Shown in pieces: positions 42,638 to 51,477 of a DNA stretch of 64,000 nucleotides. Location: NCBI GenBank assembly GCA_963695195.1, contig CAVOGE010000007.1:372001-436000 (forward strand), given 5' to 3'. The number at the start of each line of letters is the position of its first letter. The first letter of the stretch is position 1. The notes beneath the pieces are model-generated. The model worked only from the letters and a program-made list of their open reading frames with translations, had not been told where the DNA came from and ran no database searches. The translations under genes and the position numbers were made by a program. Source of the DNA: CF-167 sp963695195. GTDB lineage: Bacteria; Chloroflexota; Limnocylindria; QHBO01.

Positions 42638-43159
42638 ATGAGACAGGAAGGTCAGTTCACTCGCACCACGGGACGCCATGCCATTGCGGTCGGCGTCCTG
42701 CTTGCCGCCTCGTTGGTGCTGGCGGTGGCAGCCGGTCCGGCCCGCGCCGCCGATGCGGAGTGGGTGGACATCGTCGACTTCGCTTTCAGCCCCGCAACGA
42801 TCACCATCAGCGTTGGCGACACGGTCACCTGGACGAATCGCGACAGCGTGGAGCACACCGCGACGGGCGCGGCCGGCGCGCCACAGCCCTTCGACACCGG
42901 ACTGCTTGGGACCGATCGGGGCGGGTCCGTCACCTTCACGGCTCCGGGCCGGTACGACTACTTCTGCGCCCCGCACCCGACAATGACGGGGACCGTCGTG
43001 GTCGAACCGGCCGGGGCAGTACAGGTGCCAAACGCGGCATTGCCGCAGCCCCCTGGCGCCGGCGGAGCCGGTACCTACCGTGGGGTCGGCGTGCTGCTCG
43101 TGCTGACGCTGGTTGCGGCGGGGACCGTGGCTGTCCGACGCAGAGGTCGCGCCGGCTAG
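42638..43159 (+). CDS. Plastocyanin-like cupredoxin with C-terminal membrane anchor
   Basis: 173-residue blue-copper protein. Signal peptide ends near ARAADA; copper ligands H73 (VEHTAT), C110, H113 and M116 (YFCAPHPTM); then a Pro-rich linker and a TM helix at 149-166 with a basic tail. It is thus held on the outer face of the membrane. It could carry electrons to the oxidase whose subunit II has a similar domain. AAGGAG precedes ATG 42638. Confidence 0.92.
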   Translation: MRQEGQFTRTTGRHAIAVGVLLAASLVLAVAAGPARAADAEWVDIVDFAFSPATITISVGDTVTWTNRDSVEHTATGAAGAPQPFDTGLLGTDRGGSVTFTAPGRYDYFCAPHPTMTGTVVVEPAGAVQVPNAALPQPPGAGGAGTYRGVGVLLVLTLVAAGTVAVRRRGRAG

Positions 43160-43160
43160 C

Positions 43161-44789
43161 TCACGCGCCCAGCGACCGAGCCTGCAGGGCGCACAGCGCC
43201 TCGACCGCGTCGGGCGTTGGTAGCGGGATGCTGCCGGCAAGGTGCCCGTCGGGGCGGATCAGGAAGGCGCGGGGTCCGGCCGCCCCGTAGGCGCGCCGGA
43301 TCTCGCCGTGCGGGTCGGTGAGCACGGTGACGCCGGCCAGGGCGCCGCTCGCGCCCAGCACCGCCACCCGGCAGCCGGCCGACCACGACAGTCGGGATGC
43401 TCGGACCGCCGCATGTGCTGCCGCCTGCTGATCGTCGAGGACGAGAAGCCCCACGAAGCCGGCCCCGAACAGGTCGCGCAGGCGACTGACCGGTGTCTCC
43501 CCGCTGAGGGCGCCGCACCGGGCGTCGGGCGCCACCGCCCCGTGGACCGGAAGGCGAGCGTCATCCCCCCGACCGGCCACGATCGGCGAGGCGGCGTAAC
43601 TGAACGGCTCCGCCAGGTGCCCCGAATTGACCCTGCGTCGCAGGCGCTTCGTGCGCACGCTCCCGCGCAGGATGGCGTTGCGCATCGCCCGCGCGATCGG
43701 CCCGCGCGGGACCATGAAACGCATCGTGGCGTCGGTGACGGCCAGGTTCTCCAGTGCCGCGGCGCGTCGCTCGGCCCCGTAGCTGTCCAGCAGCGCATCG
43801 GGCGCCCGGCCGGCGACCACGGCGGCCAGTTTCCAGGCGAGATTCTCGGCGTCGTCCGCCCCCGAGTTGAGACCGCGCGCGCCGAACGGGCTCACCTGGT
43901 GGGCGGCGTCGCCCGCCAGGAAGACCCGGCCGATCCGGAATCGGTCAACCAGGCGCTGGTGGAATCGGTACGCGGTCGCCCAGACCAGCTCGTACTCGGT
44001 GGTCGGACCGATCACCCTGCGGATTCGGCGATCGAGCCTGCCGCTGGACCGCTCGGCGTCAAGATCGGTCCCGGAGGGGACCTGCCAGTCGATCCGCCAG
44101 ACATCATCGGGCTGGGGATGGATGAGGACCTGGCGACCGGGGTTCCACGGCGGGTCGAAGAAGAAGCGCCGCTCGCGCGGGAAGGGCAGCTTGGCGCGGA
44201 TGTCGCAAATCAGGAACAGGTCGGGGTGCGAGTGCCCGGGGAACCCCATCCCGAGCAGGTGACGGACCGATGAATGGGCGCCATCGGTACCCACCAGGTA
44301 GCCGACCCGCAGCGAGGCCGGGCCGTGCGGTGCGTCGCACGCCACCGTGACGCCATCGGGATCCTGGGTGACGGCGGTGACGCGGTGGCCCCAGCGCAGG
44401 TCAATGCTGGGGAGCTCACCCAGCCGCGCGAGGAGCATCGCCTCGACCTCGGTCTGGTTGATGTTGACGAACGGCGGGAAGTGCTCGTCGCCCGCCCCGG
44501 GAAGCCGGATGGCGAACAGCTCGCGGTTGCGGAAGTAGGTCCGCCCCACGTCCCACTGCACCCCGCGCTCCGCGACCGCCTCCCCCACCCCCAGGCGGGC
44601 CCATGTCTCGAGCGTCTCGCGCTGCATGCAGAGCGCCTTGCTCCCCTCGCCGGTGTGGTGCGGATGCTGCTCGAGCAGGACGACCGATACACCCTGCTGC
44701 GCCAGCCGTCCGGCGAGCGTCATCCCGACCGGGCCAGCGCCGACCACTCCCACCTGGGCGTCTACGTCGCTCTGCGTTCCCGCGGGCAC
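43161..44789 (-). CDS. FAD-dependent aromatic monooxygenase (MhpA/PheA-like)
   Basis: 542-residue flavoprotein hydroxylase. FAD motif VGVVGAGPVGMTLAGRLAQQG at the N-terminus, the DG motif GYLVGTDGAHSSVR, and the GD motif RVFLAGDAAHQVSPFGARG with GADDAENLAWK. A thioredoxin-like C-terminal domain (FLIRPDGHLAG) is typical of phenol hydroxylase relatives. Hydroxylates an aromatic ring using NAD(P)H and O2; substrate unknown. GTG 44789 follows TATCAT by 6 nt. Convergent with the cupredoxin gene, 1 bp apart. Confidence 0.93.
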   Translation of the reverse strand: MPAGTQSDVDAQVGVVGAGPVGMTLAGRLAQQGVSVVLLEQHPHHTGEGSKALCMQRETLETWARLGVGEAVAERGVQWDVGRTYFRNRELFAIRLPGAGDEHFPPFVNINQTEVEAMLLARLGELPSIDLRWGHRVTAVTQDPDGVTVACDAPHGPASLRVGYLVGTDGAHSSVRHLLGMGFPGHSHPDLFLICDIRAKLPFPRERRFFFDPPWNPGRQVLIHPQPDDVWRIDWQVPSGTDLDAERSSGRLDRRIRRVIGPTTEYELVWATAYRFHQRLVDRFRIGRVFLAGDAAHQVSPFGARGLNSGADDAENLAWKLAAVVAGRAPDALLDSYGAERRAAALENLAVTDATMRFMVPRGPIARAMRNAILRGSVRTKRLRRRVNSGHLAEPFSYAASPIVAGRGDDARLPVHGAVAPDARCGALSGETPVSRLRDLFGAGFVGLLVLDDQQAAAHAAVRASRLSWSAGCRVAVLGASGALAGVTVLTDPHGEIRRAYGAAGPRAFLIRPDGHLAGSIPLPTPDAVEALCALQARSLGA

Positions 44790-44795
44790 GCTCCG

Positions 44796-44801
44796 ATGAT
44801 A
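44796..44801 (-). promoter_or_regulatory. Leaderless -10 box of the FAD monooxygenase gene
   Basis: TATCAT on the minus strand, 6 nt, GTG at 44789. Confidence 0.65.
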
Positions 44802-44813
44802 GGCGCTAGGCCG

Positions 44814-45773
44814 TCAGCTGGCCGTCAGCTGGTCCCAGACCTCGCGGTCGCGCTCCACCGTCCAGATCCGCGGGTGGTCGATACCGTCGAGTTCATCCCA
44901 CGCCCGCTGCACATTGAACGGCATGGTGTGCTCGAAGATCGGGAAGCGGCCGTACCTCGCTTCGAGCGCTTCGCGGGTGGACCGATACGCCTGGGCCGGC
45001 GTGCCGCCGCCATCCTTCACGGCCCGAGTGCCGTCCAGGACGGCCGAGAGGAAGGCGCGGGTGTCCTCGATGGCCCGCTTGACGGCCGATGCTCCCCGGA
45101 CAACCGGGCCGCGGCCACCGACGAGCTGCTTGGCGCCGAGCGCAGCCACGGCGTCGAGGGTGGTGCTGCGCCACTCCCCGATGTGCGCGTCACCCATGTA
45201 GGGAGCCGCCTGGGCCTCGACAAGATCCCCGGCGAAGCAGATGCGCTCGTCGGGCAGCCAGACCACGATGTCGCCGGCCGTGTGGCCCCGCCCCAGGTAC
45301 CGCAGTTCGACCGCGCGGCCACCCACCTCCATCGCCAGCACGTCGGTGAAGGTGTGCGTCGGACGCGTCAGGCCGGGGATCGTCTCGGCGCCGGCAAAGA
45401 GGCGTGGCATCCGCGCCGCCTCGCTGGCCCAGTCCTCGTTTCCTCGCTCCTCGATCCATGCGGCGGTGTTGGCGTGGGCGATGATCTTGGGCGCGTTGAA
45501 GGCCGCCGCGCCCAGCACGCGCACGGCGTGGTAGTGGGTCAGCACCAGGTCGCGGAACGGGAGGTCGGTGAAGGTCCGGATCACGTCGATCCAGCGCTGC
45601 GCCATCACCGGCGTGGCGCGCGCCTCGATGGCGAGCAACGCATCGGTCCCGACAATGCACCCGACGTTGGGGTCACCCTGCGCGGTGTAAGCGTAGACGC
45701 CCTCCGCCAACTTCTCGAGGGTGGCCGCCTTTTCCTGGAGATCCGCGGATGAGGCGAAGGGCTTGCTGCTCAC
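44814..45773 (-). CDS. Metallo-beta-lactamase-fold protein with a degenerate metal motif
   Basis: 319-residue MBL-fold protein. The first metal motif of active members is HxHxDH; here it reads THYHAVR, lacking the Asp and last His. The later GRGHTAGDIVVWLPDERICFAGDLV keeps the His and Asp of motifs 3 and 4. The site may hold one metal or none. A C-terminal helical part (about 240-319) is unlike plain hydrolases. It lies behind its own leaderless promoter and is followed by the FAD monooxygenase on the same strand, with 24 bp between. Possibly same pathway. Confidence 0.85.
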   Translation of the reverse strand: MSSKPFASSADLQEKAATLEKLAEGVYAYTAQGDPNVGCIVGTDALLAIEARATPVMAQRWIDVIRTFTDLPFRDLVLTHYHAVRVLGAAAFNAPKIIAHANTAAWIEERGNEDWASEAARMPRLFAGAETIPGLTRPTHTFTDVLAMEVGGRAVELRYLGRGHTAGDIVVWLPDERICFAGDLVEAQAAPYMGDAHIGEWRSTTLDAVAALGAKQLVGGRGPVVRGASAVKRAIEDTRAFLSAVLDGTRAVKDGGGTPAQAYRSTREALEARYGRFPIFEHTMPFNVQRAWDELDGIDHPRIWTVERDREVWDQLTAS

Positions 45774-45779
45774 GTCGTG

Positions 45780-45785
45780 ATGATA
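45780..45785 (-). promoter_or_regulatory. Leaderless -10 box of the MBL-fold gene
   Basis: TATCAT on the minus strand, 6 nt, GTG at 45773. Confidence 0.65.
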
Positions 45786-45841
45786 CGAGTCGGTAAGTCG
45801 TGGATAACGGCGCGATAACGTGCGGTGCCCATGCTGGCGCG

Positions 45842-46060
45842 ATGGGCAGGCGACTCCGCGACACCTCCCTGACCCTCCGTATCGACCCCGACGTGGTGCT
45901 GTGGGCACGCATGCGCGCTCTTCGCTCGGGCACGAGCGTGAACCAGATGGTGCGACAGTTCCTGGAGGAGTACGCAGCCGTGCCGTCGGGCTTCTGGGAG
46001 GGTCTGCCGCCGCCGTGGGATTCCAGTGAGCAGTCGGCTTCGGCGGCTTCGCCTGACTAG
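45842..46060 (+). CDS. Ribbon-helix-helix DNA-binding protein
   Basis: 72 residues: strand SLTLRIDPDVVLWARM, then two helices RALRSGTSVNQMVRQFLEEYA, the RHH fold of Arc/CopG-type repressors and antitoxins, with an acidic tail. No toxin gene lies next to it. A CATGCT hexamer ends 6 nt before ATG. Could be a small regulator or the remains of a toxin-antitoxin pair. Confidence 0.7.
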   Translation: MGRRLRDTSLTLRIDPDVVLWARMRALRSGTSVNQMVRQFLEEYAAVPSGFWEGLPPPWDSSEQSASAASPD

Positions 46061-46089
46061 GACGGCGTCGGCCTGGCCCACCGGCCCTC

Positions 46090-46252
46090 GTCAGGGGCAT
46101 TCATGCACCCGTGCAGTCGTGCAGTCGTGCTGCACGAACGGTCCTGACAGTGGCGCCAGGGCGACACCGCCGGCCCGCCGGCTTCTGTCAGGGGCATTCA
46201 TGCACCCGTGCAGTCGTGCAGTCGTCCTGCACGAACGGTCCTGACAGTGGCG
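46090..46252. repeat. Two 66-bp direct repeats, each a hairpin
   Basis: Copies at 46090-46155 and 46187-46252 (97-bp period) differ at one base in the centre. Each begins GTCAGGGGCATTCATGCACC and ends CGGTCCTGACAGTGGCG; outer ends pair (CTGTCAGG/CCTGACAG in copy 2), and an inner GTGCAG/CTGCAC stem lies within. They fill the space between the RHH gene and serA, which converge there. Confidence 0.8.
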
Positions 46253-46281
46253 GGGGCTACCGCCGCCGGCCCGCCAGCCGG

Positions 46282-47880
46282 CTACAGCGCCGGCAGCTGC
46301 ACCACGCGCACGCGGATCATGCCGGGCACGGATGCCAGTCGCTCGAGCAGCGCACCCGACACGTCCTGGTCGACGCTGACGAACATCAGCGCCTCGCCGG
46401 CGGGCGACAGCCGCGACAGCTCGAGCGACGAGATGTTGACGCGCGCCTCGGCCAACGCGCTGCCAACGGCACCCACGATCCCCGGCTGGTCATGGTGACG
46501 GGTGATCAGGATGGTGCCGGCCAGATCGGCATCAGTCTCGAAGCCGTCCAGGCTCGCCAGCCGCGGACGCCCGCGGGAGGTGGAGCCGGCCAATCGCACG
46601 GCGCCCTTCCCCTCGCCGAGTTCGAGGGTGAGGAGCGAGGACCACGGGTCGGCGACATCGGTGCGGTTCTCGTGGACGGTGAGGCCGCGCTCAGCGGCGA
46701 CGAGGTCGGCGTTGACCGCGTTGACCCGCTGATCGGTGATCGGCTCGAGCAGGCCGGCCAGCACCGCGGTGCGCATCGGGGTGCCGTCCCAGGCGGAGAT
46801 CTCGCCCGCATAGGTCAGCGTAAGGGTGTCTGCGGGCGCCGGCACGAGTTGCCTGCCCAGGATCGCCAGTCGGCGGGCGAGCTCGACGAATGGACGCAGC
46901 TGCGGGGCAACGCCAGCCGCGACCGGCGGGGCGTTCACCGCGTACGGCGGCGTCACGCCGGAGAGGGCAAGCAGCACCTGCTCCGCCACCTCCAGGCCGG
47001 CGCGTGCCTGGGCTTCCGCCGTGGACGCGCCCAGGTGCGGGGTCAGCACCGTGTTCGGCGCGCTGCGGAGGGGGTTGTCGGGAGCCATCGGTTCGGCCGA
47101 GTAGACATCGACGGCCGCGCCCGCCAAGCGTCCCTCGTGCAGCGCTTCCGCCAGGGCATCCTCGTCGACCAGTCCGCCCCGAGCCACGTTCAGCAGGACG
47201 GTGCCGGACTTCATGGTCGCGAACTGCGCACGACCGATGAGTCCGCGCGTCTCCGGCGACAGCAGCACGTGGACGGTAACCACGTCCGATGCCGCCAGCA
47301 GCTCCGGCAGACCGACGAGCGTCACGCCCTGCTCTGCCGCTTGCTCCGCGGTGAGAAAGGGGTCGTAGGCGATCACCTGCATCTCGAACGCCGCAGCTCG
47401 CCGCGCGACCGCCTTCCCGATCTTCCCCAGGCCGATAACGCCGAGCGTCTTCCCCCGCAGTTCGGCGCCGATGTAGGTGGCCCGCTCCCACTCACCGCGA
47501 CGGACCGATGCGTCCGCCGTCGGGATGCGCCGCATGAGCGAGAGCATGAGCGCCATGGTGTGCTCGGCCGCCGCAGTGGTGCTTCCGGTCGGGGCGTTGA
47601 CCACCATCACGCCGGCGTGGGTGGCGGCGTCCAGGTCGACGCGGTCGGTGCCAACCGATCCCACGCCGACCACCGACAGGCGGGGCGCGGCGGCCGCCAG
47701 CAGCTCCGCGTCCACACGCGTCTGGGAGCGAACGATCAGCGCGTCCCAGCCACCCCCCTCGGATAGCGCCGCGAGCAGCTCAGCGCGGGGCGGGCGGTTG
47801 CGGAACGACGTCTCGTGCGCGGCGGTGAGCAGGTCGATGCCGGCCTGCGCGATCGGCTCGGCAACCAGGATGCGGGGCAT
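46282..47880 (-). CDS. serA: D-3-phosphoglycerate dehydrogenase
   Basis: First step of serine synthesis: 3-phosphoglycerate to phosphohydroxypyruvate with NAD+. 532 residues, the long form: catalytic and NAD domains (GLGKIG at 150-155; NVARGGLVDEDAL with the active Arg; APNTVLTPHLGAST with the active His), an intervening ASB domain, and a C-terminal ACT domain (RHHDQPGIVGAVGSALAEA) for serine feedback. Behind a TAGACT box and convergent with the RHH gene. Confidence 0.97.
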   Translation of the reverse strand: MPRILVAEPIAQAGIDLLTAAHETSFRNRPPRAELLAALSEGGGWDALIVRSQTRVDAELLAAAAPRLSVVGVGSVGTDRVDLDAATHAGVMVVNAPTGSTTAAAEHTMALMLSLMRRIPTADASVRRGEWERATYIGAELRGKTLGVIGLGKIGKAVARRAAAFEMQVIAYDPFLTAEQAAEQGVTLVGLPELLAASDVVTVHVLLSPETRGLIGRAQFATMKSGTVLLNVARGGLVDEDALAEALHEGRLAGAAVDVYSAEPMAPDNPLRSAPNTVLTPHLGASTAEAQARAGLEVAEQVLLALSGVTPPYAVNAPPVAAGVAPQLRPFVELARRLAILGRQLVPAPADTLTLTYAGEISAWDGTPMRTAVLAGLLEPITDQRVNAVNADLVAAERGLTVHENRTDVADPWSSLLTLELGEGKGAVRLAGSTSRGRPRLASLDGFETDADLAGTILITRHHDQPGIVGAVGSALAEARVNISSLELSRLSPAGEALMFVSVDQDVSGALLERLASVPGMIRVRVVQLPAL

Positions 47881-47886
47881 GCTCCG

Positions 47887-47892
47887 AGTCTA
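47887..47892 (-). promoter_or_regulatory. Leaderless -10 box of serA
   Basis: TAGACT on the minus strand, 6 nt, ATG at 47880. Confidence 0.6.
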
Positions 47893-47911
47893 GCGGCCCG
47901 GTGCGGGGAAC

Positions 47912-48670
47912 CTATGGCGCCCCAACGTAAGTCACCGTGACCTTGACGACCCGCAGGTCGATGCCAGCGGAGCCAGTGAGGGAGCAACGGGCTTGGTAGG
48001 CGTAGATGGCATTGTCGATGGGCGGGCCGCTGATCGTGGTGTCGACGAGCGTGGTGTAGCCGGGGGTGGCGGCTCCTCCGGAGCTCGGGGTGGAGGCCAG
48101 ACCTGCCACGACGCCGTCTGACGTGACCCGCTGGAGACTGCACAATGTCCCGTAGGTGGCGGTGTTGTCGTACACGTCGCCCGCGAAGGCGGTGAGGGTG
48201 GCGCCATCGGGCAGGTGCACCGCGCAGGTCAGGGAGTCGATGCCAGAGGTCAGGTAGCGCTCGGCGAAGGTGCCGCCCAGGTAGCCGGTCGTGCTCATTG
48301 TGGGTGCCATGTCGTTGCCGGCGCAGCTGTAGTGCTGGGTCTGGTCCTTGCGCGCAAACTGGGACGAATCGATCCCATCGAGCTTGTCGGCGTTGACCAC
48401 CGGGGTCTTGCCCGCAGCCAGCGCACCCAGCCGGTTCATGAAGGCCGCCATCTCGGCGCGGGTCACGTTGCGATCCGGACAGTACTTGCCGCCACCACAG
48501 CCACTGGTCACCCCGGCATTGGTGATGGCCGCGATGTCAGCGTGGAACGGGTTGGAGTTGGGCACATCGCTGTACTGGTGGCTGGCCAACACGCCGAGCG
48601 GGAAGGCGACCAGGGTCAGGCTCAGGGCCAGTACCGCGACCGCACGACGAGACGAGATGGATCGACGCAT
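47912..48670 (-). CDS. Secreted protein with one SLH-like module
   Basis: 252 residues. Signal peptide (VLALSLTLVAFPLGVLA), then one SLH-like module at about 32-80: YSDVPNSNPFHADIAAITNAG, GCGGGKYCPDRNVTRAEMAAF. The TRAE motif of SLH domains is present and a Cys pair is added. A short KTPVVNADKLDG linker leads to a unique domain with further cysteines. Same plan as the protein at 50608. Probably anchored to a cell-wall polymer by the SLH part. Confidence 0.85.
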   Translation of the reverse strand: MRRSISSRRAVAVLALSLTLVAFPLGVLASHQYSDVPNSNPFHADIAAITNAGVTSGCGGGKYCPDRNVTRAEMAAFMNRLGALAAGKTPVVNADKLDGIDSSQFARKDQTQHYSCAGNDMAPTMSTTGYLGGTFAERYLTSGIDSLTCAVHLPDGATLTAFAGDVYDNTATYGTLCSLQRVTSDGVVAGLASTPSSGGAATPGYTTLVDTTISGPPIDNAIYAYQARCSLTGSAGIDLRVVKVTVTYVGAP

Positions 48671-48775
48671 TCGGACACTCCGCAGTCCGGACAGGCGCGG
48701 GCCGTCGTGGCGATCAGCCGATGGTGACGTCAGGCCGGGATCGTGAGCGTCATTGTGGGGCCCGGGTCAACGTGG

Positions 48776-50482
48776 TCATAGCGCCCGATGCAGGAAGGCC
48801 GCCATCTGCTCGCGGGTGACGTTGCCCAGCGGGCAGTACAGGCCCGGCCCACAGCCGGAGGTGATGCCAGCTGCGCGGAAGGCGTTGATATCCGCTTCGT
48901 GGACGCTCGTCTCGTCATCGCTGAAGTAGTCGGTGGCAGTCGGCGGGAGGTCCATGGCGCGCACCAGGAATGAGGCCATCTGGGCACGGGAGACGTTCGC
49001 CAGCGGGCAATACAGTCCGTCGCCGCAGCCGGTGGTGATCCCGGCGTCCGCCAGCGCGTTGATATCGGCCTCGTGGATGCTGGTCTCGTCATCGGGGAAG
49101 TAGTCGGTAGCGGTGGGTGGCAGCTTCAGGGCGCGCACCAGGAACGAGGCCATCTGGGCGCGGGAGACATTGGCCAGCGGGCAATAGTAGCCCCCGCCGC
49201 AGCCGGTGGTGATGCCGGCGTAGTAGAGCCAGTTGATGTCGTCGAGGAACGGCGAGGTGGTGACGTCGCCGAACGGCGGCGCCACGACGCGGTAGAGCGC
49301 GCCACCCAGGTGCGTGGCGTACAACTCGCCGCCCTCGCTCTCGCCGAACGAGCTGATGTTGAGCGACACCTGGCGGCGCTCTGTCGCCGCACTGCCACCG
49401 ACCGGGATGGTCCACAGGCGTCCCGAGCAGTAGTCGGCGAAGACGTACTCGCCGAGCAGGTCCGGCTGCGTCGTTCCGCGGTACACGAAGCCGCCGGTCA
49501 CCGAGCATCCGAGGCTGTGGCTGTACTCGGCGATCGGCAGCGTCAGCCCGGACTGGTTGCACGAGCCCGACGCGTAGCAGTGCGCGCCCTCCATGACGTT
49601 CCAGCCATAGTTACGCCCGCCGGGATCGGCGAGCGCTTCTCGGTCGATCTCCTCCCAGCTGCCCTGGCCGACATCGCCGATCCACAGTGCCCCGGTCGAT
49701 CGGTCGAAGCTGAAGCGCCAAGGGTTTCGGAGGCCGGAGGCCCAGATCTCCTCGAGCTCGGGGCCGCCGACGAATGGGTTGGTTGCCGGGATGGCGTACG
49801 TGCCGAAGGTGCCGTCACCGGAGCCGTCGACGTCGATGCGGAGGATCTTGCCCAGCAGCGTGGCCGTCGACTGCCCGTTGTCATCCGGGTCGCCACTGCC
49901 CCCGCCATCGCCGGTGCCGATGTACAGGTAGCTGTCAGAGCGAAAGGCGAGCTGTCCGCCGTTGTGGTTGCTGTTGGCGCTGTGCTCAATCCGCATGAGG
50001 AACTGCTCCGTCGCGCTGCTCGCCGCGGCAAGCCCGATGTTCGCCGTAAAGCGCGAGACGACCAGGTCGCCATCGGCCCTGGTGTAGTACACGTAGAAGA
50101 ACCGGTTCGTCGTGAAGTCCGGATGGAAGGCAAGCCCCAGCAGGCCGCGCTCACCGCCCGCCAGGACGCGGTGGGTGATGTCGAGGAACGACCCGGCCTG
50201 CACTTTGCCGTTGAGCACCACCCGGATCCGGCCAGGGCGCTCCACCACGAAGAGGCGACCCGATCCGTCGCCCGCGTTGGTGACCGCGACCGGCGATGAG
50301 AGGCCTGTGGTGACCAGCTGCAGGTCGAGCTGATTCGCCGCCAGCGCCACCGGGGCGGCGGCGGCGATCGCGGGCTGCGGCTCCGGACGGGCTGCGACCG
50401 CCGGTGGCGTGGCCATCACAAGACCCAACAGCGCGAGCCCGATTGCAGCTTGCGAGCCGGGGCGACTGCCAGTGGGTCTCAT
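48776..50482 (-). CDS. Secreted PQQ-type sugar dehydrogenase with three SLH-like modules
   Basis: 568 residues. Signal peptide, then a six-bladed propeller of the soluble glucose/sorbosone dehydrogenase (GSDH) type at about 52-400: GDGSGRLFVVERPGRIRVV, GERGLLGLAFHPDF, HNGGQLAF, ASGLRNPWRFSFD. Three SLH-like modules follow at about 405-568, each with the GCGxGxYCP pair and SRAQMASFL or TREQMAAFL. Oxidises sugars or similar outside the cell; electrons could go to a surface acceptor. The SLH array probably holds the enzyme on the wall. Cofactor not provable from sequence. Confidence 0.9.
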   Translation of the reverse strand: MRPTGSRPGSQAAIGLALLGLVMATPPAVAARPEPQPAIAAAAPVALAANQLDLQLVTTGLSSPVAVTNAGDGSGRLFVVERPGRIRVVLNGKVQAGSFLDITHRVLAGGERGLLGLAFHPDFTTNRFFYVYYTRADGDLVVSRFTANIGLAAASSATEQFLMRIEHSANSNHNGGQLAFRSDSYLYIGTGDGGGSGDPDDNGQSTATLLGKILRIDVDGSGDGTFGTYAIPATNPFVGGPELEEIWASGLRNPWRFSFDRSTGALWIGDVGQGSWEEIDREALADPGGRNYGWNVMEGAHCYASGSCNQSGLTLPIAEYSHSLGCSVTGGFVYRGTTQPDLLGEYVFADYCSGRLWTIPVGGSAATERRQVSLNISSFGESEGGELYATHLGGALYRVVAPPFGDVTTSPFLDDINWLYYAGITTGCGGGYYCPLANVSRAQMASFLVRALKLPPTATDYFPDDETSIHEADINALADAGITTGCGDGLYCPLANVSRAQMASFLVRAMDLPPTATDYFSDDETSVHEADINAFRAAGITSGCGPGLYCPLGNVTREQMAAFLHRAL

Positions 50483-50551
50483 GGGGCGCCCACTCTACAT
50501 CCGGGTTGCCAGTTGAAAGGGTCGAGGATGCGGGGGATGCAGCCGATCATC

Positions 50552-50588
50552 GAGAAGGAGCGCCCCCGCGTCGGGAGCGCTCCTTCTC
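50552..50588 (-). terminator. Strong hairpin between two SLH-protein genes
   Basis: Perfect 12-bp stem GAGAAGGAGCGC/GCGCTCCTTCTC with a further CCC/GGG inside; no T-run. Lies after the gene ending at 50608. Confidence 0.7.
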
Positions 50589-50607
50589 ATCGGGAACCAA
50601 AGGCAGC

Positions 50608-51405
50608 CTAGGGCGCCTCTTTCACCGGCTTGGAGGCATCGTGCGGACTCAGGATGATCAGGCACGACAGGAACGGGGTGTTCCCCGCGCCGTCAAACGG
50701 AATGTACTCGACCATCAGGCTCGACTGGAGGATGTTCAGGTCGGCCCCGATGCTCCCGAACTCGAAGTCGACGGTGTAGGTCGCAGCGTCGCACACCCGG
50801 TAGCCACCGGACGAGTTGCACGTCGTCTCATCCAGGACGGCGCCGCCGGAGACCCACTGGGTATCGACCCATCGATTCGAGCCCGACACCGCACTGTTGT
50901 CGACCTCGAGCCAGCAGTTGGCGTCGTCGGTTCCGCCGGACGTTTCGTTATAGACGTACGACGTCCCGGTGATCATCAGGTACCCCCAGCCCGGGGTCGT
51001 GATGGTCGTCGTCAAGCGACCGCTGGAAGCCGCATCGCCGTCAACGGTGGTGGTGTTGTTGCTGGTGTAGGCGAGGCGGTTGAGCTCGTTGGCACTCCAG
51101 CCATCGACCTTGGTGGCATTGACCACCGGGGTCTTGTTCGACGCCAGCGCACCCAGCCGGTTCATGAAGGCGGCCATCTCGGCGCGGGTCACGTTGCGAT
51201 CAGGACAGTAGTTGCCGCCACCACAGCCGGATGTCACGCCGGCATTGGTGATGGCCGTGATGTCCCCGTGGAACGGGTTGCTGTCGGGGACGTCGCCGTA
51301 CTGGTGGGTCGCCAGGGCCCCCAGCGGGAAGGCGACCAGGGCGACCACCATCGCGAGCGCGGCCAGGGCGCGCGGTCGGCGGCGGGATGGTCGGGGATCG
51401 GGCAT
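50608..51405 (-). CDS. Secreted protein with one SLH-like module (paralogue)
   Basis: 265 residues. Signal peptide, then the SLH-like module YGDVPDSNPFHGDITAITNAG...GCGGGNYCPDRNVTRAEMAAF, a linker NKTPVVNATKVDG, and a C-terminal domain unlike that of its paralogue at 47912. That domain has Thr/Ser-rich strands and cysteine pairs (CWLEVDN, TTCNSSG, VCDAAT). GGAG is upstream of ATG 51405. Followed by a strong terminator. Function of the domain unknown. Confidence 0.85.
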   Translation of the reverse strand: MPDPRPSRRRPRALAALAMVVALVAFPLGALATHQYGDVPDSNPFHGDITAITNAGVTSGCGGGNYCPDRNVTRAEMAAFMNRLGALASNKTPVVNATKVDGWSANELNRLAYTSNNTTTVDGDAASSGRLTTTITTPGWGYLMITGTSYVYNETSGGTDDANCWLEVDNSAVSGSNRWVDTQWVSGGAVLDETTCNSSGGYRVCDAATYTVDFEFGSIGADLNILQSSLMVEYIPFDGAGNTPFLSCLIILSPHDASKPVKEAP

Positions 51406-51464
51406 CGCTGAAATCTCCTCCTTCGTCCGGGCGGCTTGCTGCTTCGCGCAGCGGAGTTGCATCG

Positions 51465-51470
51465 TATCGT
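51465..51470 (+). promoter_or_regulatory. Leaderless -10 box of the membrane glycosyltransferase gene
   Basis: TATCGT, 7 nt, ATG at 51478. Confidence 0.5.
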
Positions 51471-51477
51471 GGCGGGC

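Noticed and set aside
45801..45811. DnaA-box-like TGGATAAC near the MBL gene
   Set aside because: One mismatch to TTATCCACA and single; not comparable with the perfect pair at 42527-42566.
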